Part shown: positions 45,400-55,730 of the stretch, piece after piece
Layout of the letters: every line of letters starts with the position of its first letter
Numbering within the stretch: position 1 is the first letter of the stretch
Source of the DNA: Sesbania bispinosa
Lineage: Eukaryota > Streptophyta > Magnoliopsida > Fabales > Fabaceae
Assembly: GCA_026901365.1 (NCBI GenBank)
Contig: QLOH01000150.1
Location: 620,001-684,000, forward strand
Direction of reading: 5' to 3'
DNA length: 64,000 nt
Program-made: the position numbers and the translations under genes
Notes under the pieces: generated by a model
What the model was told of the DNA's origin: nothing
Seen by the model: the letters and a program-made list of their open reading frames with translations, nothing else
The model's database searches: none

Positions 45400-45652
45400 G
45401 AAAAAGAGGGCGCTCCTTGGAGCGCCCTTGTTTTGAAAAAAAAAAACCAAAGAGGGCGCTCCTAGGAGCGCCCTTGTTATAACAAATAGAGGGCGCTCCA
45501 CTGTGCGCCCTATTAGTCTGCACGGGAGCGCCCTCTTTGCCCTTCTATCAGGGCGCTCCATGAGCGTCCTCGTTTTGTTGACCAAACAAGAGCAGATTCT
45601 ATTAGTGCGCACGGGAGCGCCCTCTATGGCTGCACGGGAGCGCCCTCTAAGG
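45400..45652. repeat. Subterminal repeats of the CACTA element, right
   Basis: GAGGGCGCTCC/GGAGCGCCCTC palindromes at about 45406-45430 and 45451-45473, plus single GGGAGCGCCCTC sites near 45524, 45613 and 45636, just inside the TAGTG end. Confidence 0.88.
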
Positions 45653-47042
45653 CCTTTTTTGGCATAGTGAAAGTCATGAGCTAAGTGAAAAATACTACAT
45701 CTTGTTATTTGCTAATCAAGTTGTTCAAGTCTTTGGCAGATTCCTTAGTAATTCTTGCAGGATCCTTTAAGGAATCATGATCAGAATAAAAGGACTACAA
45801 CATAAGCCTTTTTAAGTCAAGCCAAGAATCTTAAATCTCATTAAGCATCAAGAGAAGAGCTTCTGGAACAGCTTGAGACGACAACTCAATGGACAGATGC
45901 AAGCTCAAGCCACGCAATAAAACTTATCTGGTCAAAGATACAAAAGAACATCACCATATATCAAAAAGAAGATTCTCAAAAAAACTGTGAAGATGGTACA
46001 GACTCTTAAAGAGATCCTAGATCAGCTTGAGATGCAAGCTCACTAAACAGATGAAAGCTCACTGAACAGATGTAAGCTCATCAGAATAGATACGAGAACA
46101 AGAAGAGATACAAGCTCAAATCATCTGAACAAATGTTGTGTCCCACGTAAAGTCAACCTATGAAAAAAAGCAAAAAGCCAAGTCAACACAAGGACAAGGA
46201 AGTACACTGCAAGCTGTCAACAGATCACATCATCCAAAAGCTGTCACTTGTCCAGAAAAGAGCCCTGTCTCTAACAGCTACATTCCAACGGCTCCAAGAA
46301 AGTCTCATCAACAAATAACGACTACTTTGCACCCATATAAATAGCTGAATGCTACTGTGACACAACAAGAGACGTGCTTGCAAAATCATCAGTCATCACA
46401 TCTCATCTCATCTCTGATAAGAGCTCACGTCTCATCTCAAGAGCCTAAAGAACAAAACAGATCTCAACAGAGAGCTCTTGAAGTCTCATTGCCTTTCTTC
46501 TCTTATCTTTACCAATCTGTAAATCCTTGTGAGAAGAGAGTTCCTCTAGCTAAGAATCATTGCCTAACCACACTTTATGTGCTAAAGCTAGAACACACTC
46601 AAAACATCAATTATTGTATCTGTACCTCATCTGAGATAGGAGAGAGCCTAGTCTTAGATTGAGAGTGTGCGTCCTGAAGAGGCTGTAAGAATACTTGTAT
46701 TGACAGGTTGTCAATAGTGAAAATCTCACAGGTGGTGGGGACTGGACGTAGCCCAAGGTTGTGGGAGAACCAGTATAAATCTGTGTGTGCATCTCTTCAC
46801 CTTCATCTCTTACTTATACTGCACATCTGTTATTAAGTTGACAAATTAAATCAAGCAATTAACTATAAATCAATCAAATCTCATCTGATTATAATCACAT
46901 TGTTGAGACAACGTCTCTTCTAACTGAGACTCCAAGTGTCAACTTGAGATCACGTCTCAACTTAAATTTAAGTGTGCACTTTCAGGAAAAATATTCTAAG
47001 TCTCTATTCAACCCCCATTCTAGAGACGTTTAGCCAACTTCA

Positions 47043-47316
47043 GTATCAGCTAGAAGATTTTAATATTTCAATATCTGTTATACCTGTGTTGTGTGATAAT
47101 ACTAGTGCTATTAATCTGTCTAAGAATCCCATTCAACATTCTAGGAAGAAGCATATAGAAATCAAACATCATTTTATTAGAGACTATGTTCAGAAAGGTG
47201 TTTTTGATATTCAGCTTATTGATATAGAGCATCAATGGGCTGATATACTCACAAAACCTCTAACTGAAGATAGATTTAAGTTCATCAGAGATAAATTGAA
47301 CATTCATGCATTTTGA
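47043..47316 (+). pseudogene. pol: Element 4 RNase H, C-terminal part
   Basis: Begins with the GTATC duplication and carries on the frame broken at 33461: LCDNTSAINLSKNPI, HIEIKHHFIRD, DILTKPL, the usual copia C-terminal motifs, ending at TGA 47314-47316. No stop in this segment. Confidence 0.93.
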
Positions 47317-47336
47317 TTGTGTATGAAAATTGATGT

Positions 47337-47555
47337 GTCTGAAATTTCAGCTTGTCTGAAACAAGTGACTTGCTGAAATTTTTGGTCGTCTGAAATTTAT
47401 ATGGATGTCTGAAATCTATCACTTGTCTGAAATCAACAAATGACGTGGCAATAAGGGACGGTTTAGTTTCATTTATTTTGTCTCTTCCACTTCGCACGTT
47501 TCCCTATGACTGTGCAGCCAGTATGTGCCATAATTGCTTCAGAGGTCTATATATA
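47337..47555 (+). promoter_or_regulatory. Putative internal promoter upstream of the element 4 env-like gene
   Basis: GTCTGAA occurs five times (47337, 47354, 47388, 47407, 47425), the same word clustered in this element's LTR at 27829-27924. It is followed by TGACGTGGCA (47441-47450, bZIP-type core ACGTGG), GACGGTTTA, and TATATATA at 47548-47555, 109 bases before the env-like ATG. Inference; needs transcript data. Confidence 0.5.
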
Positions 47556-47663
47556 CAGAAGGTAGTGAGTCAGAATAGCTTTAACACCTTCTCTACTCAC
47601 AAAACCCTTGACTCTCTTCGTCTTCAAGCAACCTTTCTCTCAAGTTTCTTTAAACCTTCAACA

Positions 47664-48500
47664 ATGGCACCTAAGAAGTCAGCTGGAGGAAACATAGTGA
47701 AGACCACGGGTGTGCATCTTGATGACCTTGAAGCTCTGGGAATTGACCTTTATGCAGAATTCAAAGCAGCCGGATGGGTTGAATACTTCAACAAAAACCT
47801 TACTCAATGGCACGAGCAGAGTGTCTTGTATTTCTGGAGTACAGCTAGAGGTATTCCAAATCCTCAAGGCATTTATACAAGCATCAAAGCCACTGTGCGT
47901 GGTATTCCCATCTTTGTTGATGAAGACATCTTGGCTATTGTTTGTGGTGTCAAGACTGAAGGAGCTGTGTTCTCACCAGGCTGGGAAACTAGAAATGGTG
48001 GTCAGAAGCATTTCACTAAGTTTCTCTATGGAACTTCAACACCTGCAAGTCTGGATGCAAAACATATGTCAGACAAGGCTAGGGTTATGCATGCCATTTT
48101 AGGAAACTCTGTAATGCCTAAGAGTGGAAGCAGAAACCATGTGTCTGAGTTGGAAAGGTTCTGCCTCATCCATCTGTTGCAGAAACAAAAGATCAACCTC
48201 CCCAACATCATTATGTTTCACATGCAGAAGAGACTGAGAGACTCTGCAGGAAACTTTCCCCACAACACCATCATCACTAAGGTGTTGCTGCATTTCAAAG
48301 CCCCCATTGAGAGGCTGTTTGATCACTTTTCACTTCCTGTGTTTGGTGAATCAAACCTCAAGAGCATGGGAGTGAAGCTAACTCCAAAACCTCCCTCACC
48401 TACCATGAAGGAGAGCCTGCTGATGGAGAAAGCTGAGAGGAAGCTCATAGAGGTAAGTTTTATGTACATCCTGATTCTACCAAGATGTATCAGGATTTGA
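47664..48500 (+). pseudogene. Element 4 env-like gene, truncated and fused to element 1 sequence
   Basis: Start MAPKKSAGGN at 47664, preferred over the upstream in-frame ATG 47445, which lies before the TATA box. Contains the globular region shared with element 5 (VMPKSGSRNH; ITKVLLHF; ESNLKSMG). At 48436 the sequence becomes element 1 integrase in a different frame, adding about 20 unrelated residues up to the stop at 48498-48500. The Pro/Ser-rich part expected after the globular region is missing. No signal peptide or membrane helix evident. Confidence 0.82.
48436..48448. other. Duplication breakpoint between element 4 and element 1 copy B
   Basis: Element 4 reads GCTGAGAGGAAGCTC and element 1 (3191 onward) reads TTAGAGGAAGCTCATAG. 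The junction falls in or just before shared AGAGGAAG, a microhomology. From 48436 the match to copy A is continuous. Confidence 0.8.
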
Positions 48501-49693
48501 GGAGAATGTTTTGGTGGGATGGTATGAAGAGGGATATAGTTGAGTATGTTTTTAAGTGCCTAGTGTGTCAGAAGGTCAAAATAGAACATCAGAAACCATC
48601 AGGAACCCTTTTACCATTAGAAATCCCTGAGTGGAAGTGAGAGAGTGTAGCTATGGACTTTGTGGTAGGATTGCCTCGAGTCCAAGCTGGTTTTGATGCC
48701 ATCTGAGTGATTGTGAACCGACTGACCAAGTCAGCCCACTATCTACCAATTAAGGGTACTTATTCCCTTAGCAAGTTAGCAAATCTGTATGTTAGAGAGA
48801 TTGTCAAACTCCATGGTATTTCCTTTAACATCATATCAAATAGGGACCCTAGGTTCACTTCCAGGTTCTGGAATGCACTTCACCAAGCTTTCGGGACCAA
48901 ACTTTGGTTTAGCACTGCTTACCATCCTCAAACTGACGGTCAGTCTAAAAGAACCATCCAAACCATAGAAGATATGCTTAGGGCTTGTGTTCTAGAAGAG
49001 TCAGGTAGTTGGGATAGGTTTCTGCCTCTCATTGAGTTTGCCTACAATAACAGTTTTCATAGCAGTATAGGCATGGCACCCTATGAGGCACTGTATGGTA
49101 GGAAATGTAGGTCTCCTGTGTGTTGGTATGAGGTTGGTGAGAGAACCTTATTAGGCCAAGAATTAGTGCAGGAAACCACAGATAAGATCAGGGTTATTAG
49201 GGAAAAACTTGTAACTGCCCAAAGTCGACAAAAGAGTTATGCTGACAAAAGAAGAAAAGACTTAGAGTTTGAGGAAGAGGATCATGTATTTTTTAAAGTA
49301 ACTCCTGTCACAGGCATAGGACGATCCATCAGAACCAAAAAGCTCAATCCTAGATTTATTGGTCCATTTCAAATCCTGCAGAGGGTTGCCCCTCTGGCTT
49401 ACAGGATAGCCTTAACACCTCAGTTGTCCAGGATACATAATGTTTTCCATGTATCTCAGTTAAGAAAGTATGTTCATGATCCATCTCATATCATTAGCTC
49501 TGAATCAATACAATTAAGACAAGATCTCACTATTCCTTCTAGACCTGCACAGATTATCGACAGGAGTGTCAAAACCCTAAGGAGCAAGACAATTCCTTTG
49601 ATGAAGGTATTTTGGGAAGGTCAATCTCCAGAAGAGGCAACATGGGAGAAAGAAGGTGACATTTGGGAACATTTTCCGGAACTTTTTAGTTAA
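48444..49693 (+). pseudogene. int: Element 1 copy B integrase and chromodomain-like tail
   Basis: Starts within the HHCC region. It has an extra stop not in copy A: TGA at about 48639 where copy A has TGG. It shares TGA at 48704-48706 and the Asn and Lys replacements of catalytic Asp and Glu (48839, 48947). Open from 48707 to TAA 49691-49693. Only a few residue differences from copy A (for example Ala-Leu-Thr for Ala-Leu-Pro near 49417). Confidence 0.93.
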
Positions 49694-49757
49694 GGTAGTT
49701 TCTAAATCCTATTTCTTAAACAATTTTTAGGTCAAAATTGCTTGAAGGAGGGTAGAA

Positions 49758-51578
49758 TGTAACATCTCGCAAATTAAAAGTTTTAATAATTCATTAGGTT
49801 GCAAACAAGAGGATTATGTATTAGTAATTAAAGAAAGGTAAATTGAGGAACTATGGGTTAAAAATCAAGTATAAAACCAAGTTTTAAGCTTTAACTTAAG
49901 TGAATTTAGGGAATTTGGGTTCTGGTAATCGATTACAGTGAGTTCGTAATCGATTACTAGAGAGCTGGTTTTTAGGTAATCGATTACTCACAGGTTGTAA
50001 TCGATTACCTGAGAGCGTAGTTTTTGGTAATCGATTACCCGAGAGCTCAGTTTTTGGTAATTGATTACTCACAGGTTGTAATCGATTACCCGAGAGCGTA
50101 GTATTTGGTAATCGATTACAAGGTGTTGTAATCGATTACCAAGAAATCTGGGTTAGTAGTAATCGATTACCTGGAGTTTTAATCGATTACCAGAAGGGTT
50201 TCTAGAGTTATTTTGCCGCTGGTAATTGATTACAATAGACTTGTAATCGATTACCGTCGCTTAAGTATATAAGGTCGTTACATGCAAAATCAGATTTTCA
50301 TTATTCTTTCTTCATCCTTTTCTTGCCCTAGAGAGAGAAAGAGAGTGAGTTTAGAGAGAGAGAGCTTGAATTTGGAGCATGGGAAGGAAATTGAAGCAAG
50401 GATTTGGCAATTGATCCATCCTCTCTTCTCTTCTTTCTTGAAACTTCAAGAATTGGTGAGTATAACTCACACACACACCCTCTCCTTTGATTTTGATTTC
50501 TCCCCAATGTATGAACCCTACTCTTTAATTCCCTTTCTATATGATTATTGTGGTTAGATTAGTAATGTTTGTATGAGGTTGAGTAGTTTTGTTAAGTTTT
50601 TCATTAGAAACCTTAGAGTAGCGAGATTTACAAAACTAGCGAGATTTACGAAATTGTCGAAATGCTCAATGTATGAACCCTACCCCATTGATTCCCTTTC
50701 TATATGGTTAAATTGATTAGATTTGGTATGATTGCACTGGAATTGAGTAATTGATGTTAGTATTTGTTTGTAAAACCCTTGAATTTCGAAGTTACGAAAC
50801 TTACGAACTTACGAATGTTACGAAACTCTCGAAATGCTTGGAATTTCAGTTTTCATTAATGATTCATGTATACCGGTTTCGACTGTGAGTTAAATAAGTC
50901 GGCCTTGTGCTGTGAGTAAAGAAAATTGATTGATTATGGGAAAATTGACTTCGGTCCAGTAATGGGTGGGATACGTCCCCGGGAAAGACGTTTCCCGTAG
51001 TCTGAGCTCAGTTCTAACTCCAGTTTAAGTGAAAATATCATGCCTGCTGAGTACAGCAGTGAATTGCATCTTTATTGTCTTTAATTGATTCAGATATGAT
51101 GTTGAATGTTGATGCATATTAATTATTGATGTATATTGAATTGATGCATATTGATTAGTGCTTGTTTTCTTATACACTGTTTATGCATGGTTATACTTCA
51201 CTGAGACATTAGTCTCACCACGCGTTCTGTGGATATAATCTAGGTGTGTAGGTACCTCCTGGTGGAAATAAGTGAGATTAGAGCAGGAGTTGTTCATGTC
51301 TTGATGTTTTTACTTTTTGGATTGTATATGATGTTATGTATAACTTGGATTTATATTAGAGTTGGTCAGTTTGTAGCCTTCGGGCCAGATGTATATATAT
51401 ATATTTGAGTTTGGTTATGTGTATAAAGTTAAGTTATTCAAAATTTGTATAAGTTTTCGTTGGTTATACTTATCAGATTTGTGATGTTTGGTATCTGGAA
51501 TTGTACGTTTTGGTTTTGAATTTTCAGGATTTAGTTTCCAACGGACTAAGTCTTGAATTTAGAAATTAGGGCGTTACA
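49758..51578 (+). repeat. 3' LTR of element 1 copy B (uninterrupted, 1821 bp)
   Basis: TGTAACATCTCGC to GGGCGTTACA. Palindromes start at 49926, 49947, 49977, 49998, 50028, 50058, 50079, 50109, 50129, 50160, 50180, 50223 and 50244, one fewer than copy A. TATATAAG at 50266-50273, hairpin H1 at 50980-50997, hairpin pair H2 at 51203-51232. Confidence 0.95.
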
Positions 51579-54315
51579 ATTGTCCCAAGCACTTCTTGAA
51601 CTATATAATGAGGATACTTTCAGCAAGTTCCTTTCTTTTATCAAGAGTTGCTTCTTCTGTTCTTCAGACGATTGAAGCTCTATTCTTCCTTGCCTCTTTT
51701 CTGATTATTCTGAGATTTAGATGGATAAAGATGTTGAATTAAATATCCTTAGTTCAAACATCTTTCTCTTCATATTCTTGTTCAAACTTCTGATTCATTC
51801 TAAGAAGCAGTAGGTGCAGTAGGTCTGGGCACACAATACCTTTTTGTTGCAGGTCTAGCTGTCGTTGCAGAATTTCCTTATTTGTGCAAGTCTTTTGATC
51901 GAGACAGAAAAACATGCCTAACTCTTGTGCTGAAGTGGTATAATCCATTTGGTAGAGTGTTCTTCAAACTTGACAATGACTTCACGAGATTAATCGCGTT
52001 CAGTCTTCAGATATGTAGAGTACTTTAGATCAGCTTCTGACGATAGTCATTCTTCAGACGAAGTTCTTTTGACTTTTAGTCTTCAGATAAAAGGAATGCT
52101 TCAGATGATTGAGTCTACTTCTTCTCTTCGGATCTTGTGCCATTTTTTTCTGTTCTCTTCAGATTCTGCATTGCTTCATCTTCTGATTCTTGATTTGTTC
52201 TACTTCTGATTCTTGATTTGTTCTTCTTCTTCTTCTGATGATTTGTTCTTCTTCTTCTACTGATGATTTCTTCTTCTTCTTCTGCTGATGATTTGTTGTT
52301 CTTCTTCTTCTGGTGATGATTTGTTCTTCTTCGTCTGATGATGATACTTCCGATGATGAATTTATAAATATAAAATTCATCTTTGCTCTAGAGAGGGAAT
52401 ATACACTCCCTCTCTAATTAGCGAGGGATAATTTATTCCCTCTCTAATTAGAGAGGGATTGTATATTCCCTCCCTAAATAAAGATCAAGAGATTTATCTT
52501 TGTTATATGAGGTAAATAGCGACAGATTTGTTTTCCCTCAATATTTGGTGAGGGATATGTGATTCCCTCTCTATTTAGAGAGGGGTATGACATTCCCTCT
52601 CTATTTAGCGAGGGATTTGTTCCCTCCCTAAAGAAAGATGAATTTATAAAAACAAATTCATCTTTGTTTTGGTGAGGGAATTACAAATTCCTCTCTAATT
52701 AGCGAGGGAAATTTAAATCAGGGATTTTTATTCTCTCACTAAATAAAGATCAAGAGTTATCTTTGGTATATGAGCTAATTAGCGACGGACTTGGGTTTCC
52801 TTCTCTATTTAGGGAGGGATTTTATATTCCCTCCCTAAATAAAGATCAAGAGATTTATCTTTGTTATATGAGCTATTTAGTGACGGATTAAGTTTTCCCT
52901 CTCTATTTAGCGAGGGATTCTTTCTCTCCCTAAATAAAGATGAATTTATAAATACAAATTCATCTTTGATTTAGTGAGGGAATTACAAATCCCTCTCTAA
53001 TTAGCGAGGGATAATTTATTCCCTCTCTAAATAGATAGGGATTGCATATTCCCTCCCTAAATAAAGATCAAGAGATTTATCTTTGTTATATGAGGTAAAT
53101 AGCGACAGATTTGTTTTCCCTCTCTATTTAGTGAGGGATATGTGATTCCCTCTCTATTTATCGAGGGAAATTATAATCAGGGATTTTTATTCCCTCACTA
53201 AATAAAGATCAAGAGCTGTCTTTGGTATATGAGCTAATTAGCGACGGATTTGGGTTTCCCTCTCCATTTAGGGAGGGATTTTATATTCCCTCCCTAAATA
53301 AAGATCAAGATATTTATCTTTGTTATATGAGCTAATTAGCGACATATTTGGTTTTCCCTCCCTATTTAGCGAGGGATTCTTTCCCTCCCTAAATAAAGTT
53401 GAATTTATAAATAAAAATTCATCTCTGCTTTAGTGAGGGAATTACAGATCCCTCTTTAATTAAGGAGGAATAATTTATTCCCTCTCTAAATAGAGAGGGA
53501 TTATATATTCCGTCCCTAAATAAAGATCAAGAGATTTATCTTTGTTATATGAGGTAAATAGCGAGGAGTTGGGTTTCCCTCTCTATTTAGTGAGGGATTT
53601 TATATCCCCTCTCTAAATAGAGAGGGATTTTATATTCCCTCCCTAAATAAAGATGTATTATTAAGTTTTTAGTTAGAGAGATTTATCCCGATCTAAAATT
53701 TCCATATAAAAAATATTTCGATACTTATTTTCATATACATAAAGTAATTATCTTACTTAATTATTTTATTACTTATGTAAATTAGTATAAATAAAAGTAA
53801 TGATCTCAATAAATAATAAAAAGTTATTTTCTATATTATGCTTTTTATTTTATATATTACAATGTTTATTATAGTTTTTATGAAAAAATTATCATCAAAG
53901 AAATAATGTGAGTTTTTAATTGATAAATAACTTAAGTGGATAGTTATCTAAATATGATTTTTTTTGTATAATGTGTTAAAGTCAATAAATAATAAGATTA
54001 TTTTTCTCAATTTTACATAGAATTAAGATTATAGGCTTTAGTATGACATATTTTAAAAATGAAAGAGATTTTGTGTATGTTTTAAAAATGAAAATTTTAT
54101 ATAAAAAATGCAACATAAAAAACTAAAAAAAGGCAAATAAGCAAAAGGAGTAAAAACATTTATATAAAAAAAGCAACGTAAAAAACTAAAAAAAGGCAAA
54201 TTAGTATAATGAAATTTAGAATGGGCTTATCAGCACAGTTAAGCCCATATTATTAATAATTACTAATAATATAAATATTAACTGGACAACTGGAAGCATC
54301 GGGAGACTGGGATGG
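51579..54315. repeat. Copy B of the 14597-17341 spacer
   Basis: Same order: unassigned part, CTT microsatellite (52220-52337, nine bases shorter), palindromic array (52354-53655), AT-rich part. No gene seen. Confidence 0.93.
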
Positions 54316-55681
54316 TGTTGGGGCTGAAACTCAAAATTTTACTAAGTTATGAGAGATCAATATTTTCGAATGCAAAGGCATATGAATAGAGATTCGAAAG
54401 AGTTATTATTAATCAAGATTCAAGTTAACTTAGTGAAATTGAAGAGTTTATATTATTTCGAATTTGAAGAGAGATGTTGATTTCTGAATATGCATTGAAA
54501 TATAAAGCAACCTTTTATATTAGATATGTATTCAAATTCGAAATGCTTTTTGATAGCAAGAAGAGAGAATTCTAGATGAATTTGTTCATTTATTGAATAT
54601 GAATCAATTCTGAAGGCATGAGACTTAAGATAAATACAAGTCTTTTATTCACATGTGAATGAAATTCGAATCACATGAGAAATTTGAATGAAATACAGAA
54701 AGAAGAATACAGCAGTGGAAATCAAGAAGATAAATTATTCCAAAGATTTGATCAAGTTTCAAGATGTGATTCGAAGTTCAAATGGAGATCGAAGACTGAC
54801 TTAAGAGAAGAAAGACATTCCAGATAACTTAGAAGAATTTATGAAGTCAGAAGCCTGGAAAGGAATTCGAAGACCTATCAGATTTTGAAAGGCAATTCAA
54901 AGACTCATCAGATTTCAAATGGAGCAGTTATCAGAAGTTACCATCCAGAGACAAATGTCAAGATCTGTAGCAAGCAGTTATTGAAAGTTACTATCTGAAG
55001 ATAGATGTCAAGATCTCAAGCAGTAGTTATTTTTCAAATAGAAGATCGTTGCTGCTTTGAATACGTGTTACACTTTTAGAAATTTGACACCTCATTTAGG
55101 CTTGTAAACGTGTCAAAATCTAGTTAAGTGTCCGTTAGGATTAGAAGTCTATAAATAGGCAGAATTCTGATGTAACGAAGGTTGGATTTCATTTTACTAA
55201 AACTCTCTGAAAACACCCAACGTCTAATATTGCAAACGACTAAGTGGTTACAAAGGAGATTGTCCAGTATGTGTATCCATACCAACTTTCAATTAGTGTC
55301 ATTTACAATTCTGCAATTTTCTTTTCTTTGATTTACATTCTATTCTTTACATTTCTGCAATTTTTCTTTGATTTGTTTACTTTTTGCATTTACTTTTCTG
55401 CAATTTTTTCCTTTCTTTTATTTAAATTTTGCACTTTCAATTCTTGCACTTTGTCCTTAATTTTTCATCTCTTTGAAATTCTGTTTATTCTTCAAAACTG
55501 ATTTTCGAAGTTAATCTTTTGGGAAAATAGGTGATTCAAAATCCTGTTACTTTTTTAATACAATTTCTGAGTAAAATCTAATTTTAAAAAGAACCTTTCG
55601 GGGATTCTGATTCTAGTCCTAGATTGTTCTTTCAGAATCAAGAAAGTTTTCGAATTTGATTGAAAATTTTCACAACGAACA
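54316..55681 (+). repeat. 5' LTR of element 3 copy B
   Basis: 1366 bp, same length as copy A, about 11 differences by eye (0.8 percent). TATA box at 55150-55157. Confidence 0.93.
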
Positions 55682-55684
55682 AAT

Positions 55685-55702
55685 TGGCACGCCCAGTGGG
55701 AC
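55685..55702 (+). other. Primer binding site of element 3 copy B
   Basis: TGGCACGCCCAGTGGGAC, unchanged from copy A. Confidence 0.7.
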
Positions 55703-55730
55703 TAAGTGCTAAATCAGTTTTAGAAATTGC

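Larger units (their letters stand above)
42944..45669. mobile_element. CACTA (En/Spm-type) transposon, 2726 bp, probably non-autonomous
   Basis: Ends are CACTACAACAATTTT and, reverse-complemented, CACTATGCCAAAAAA. The 3-bp target duplication is AAA (42941-42943 and 45670-45672); the intact site in the 5' LTR (33515 region) has AAA once. Subterminal repeats of GAGGGCGCTCC fill both ends. No complete transposase was seen, so it would need enzyme supplied in trans. Confidence 0.93.
33462..47042 (+). mobile_element. Element 5: sirevirus (Ty1/copia) with CACTA insertion in its 3' LTR
   Basis: Complete element with TG...CA LTRs (1425 bp each once the CACTA and its duplication are subtracted), Met-type primer site, gag, pol, env-like gene, several polypurine tracts and a GTATC target duplication. 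About 17 LTR differences by eye (about 1.2 percent). Coding is broken by at least five stops, mostly of C to T type, and one frameshift. Confidence 0.95.
42889..47042 (+). repeat. 3' LTR of element 5, interrupted by the CACTA element
   Basis: LTR sequence at 42889-42943 and 45670-47042. Net length 1425 bp after removing the CACTA and one AAA, identical to the 5' LTR. Followed by GTATC. Confidence 0.95.
27657..48435 (+). mobile_element. Element 4: sirevirus (Ty1/copia), split by element 5 and cut at 48436
   Basis: 5' LTR, primer site, gag, protease, integrase, RT, RNase H and env-like gene in Ty1/copia order (integrase before RT). Coding continues across element 5: the frame broken after GTATC at 33461 resumes at 47048 in the same phase. 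The env-like gene after pol identifies the Sirevirus/Maximus lineage. The element ends abruptly at 48436, where integrase of element 1 begins, so it has no 3' LTR here. Confidence 0.93.
48436..51578 (+). mobile_element. Element 1 copy B: 3' part only, without element 2
   Basis: Matches 3193-5954 and 14205-14596 with the same frameshifts and catalytic losses. Its uninterrupted LTR proves the empty site for element 2. Confidence 0.95.
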
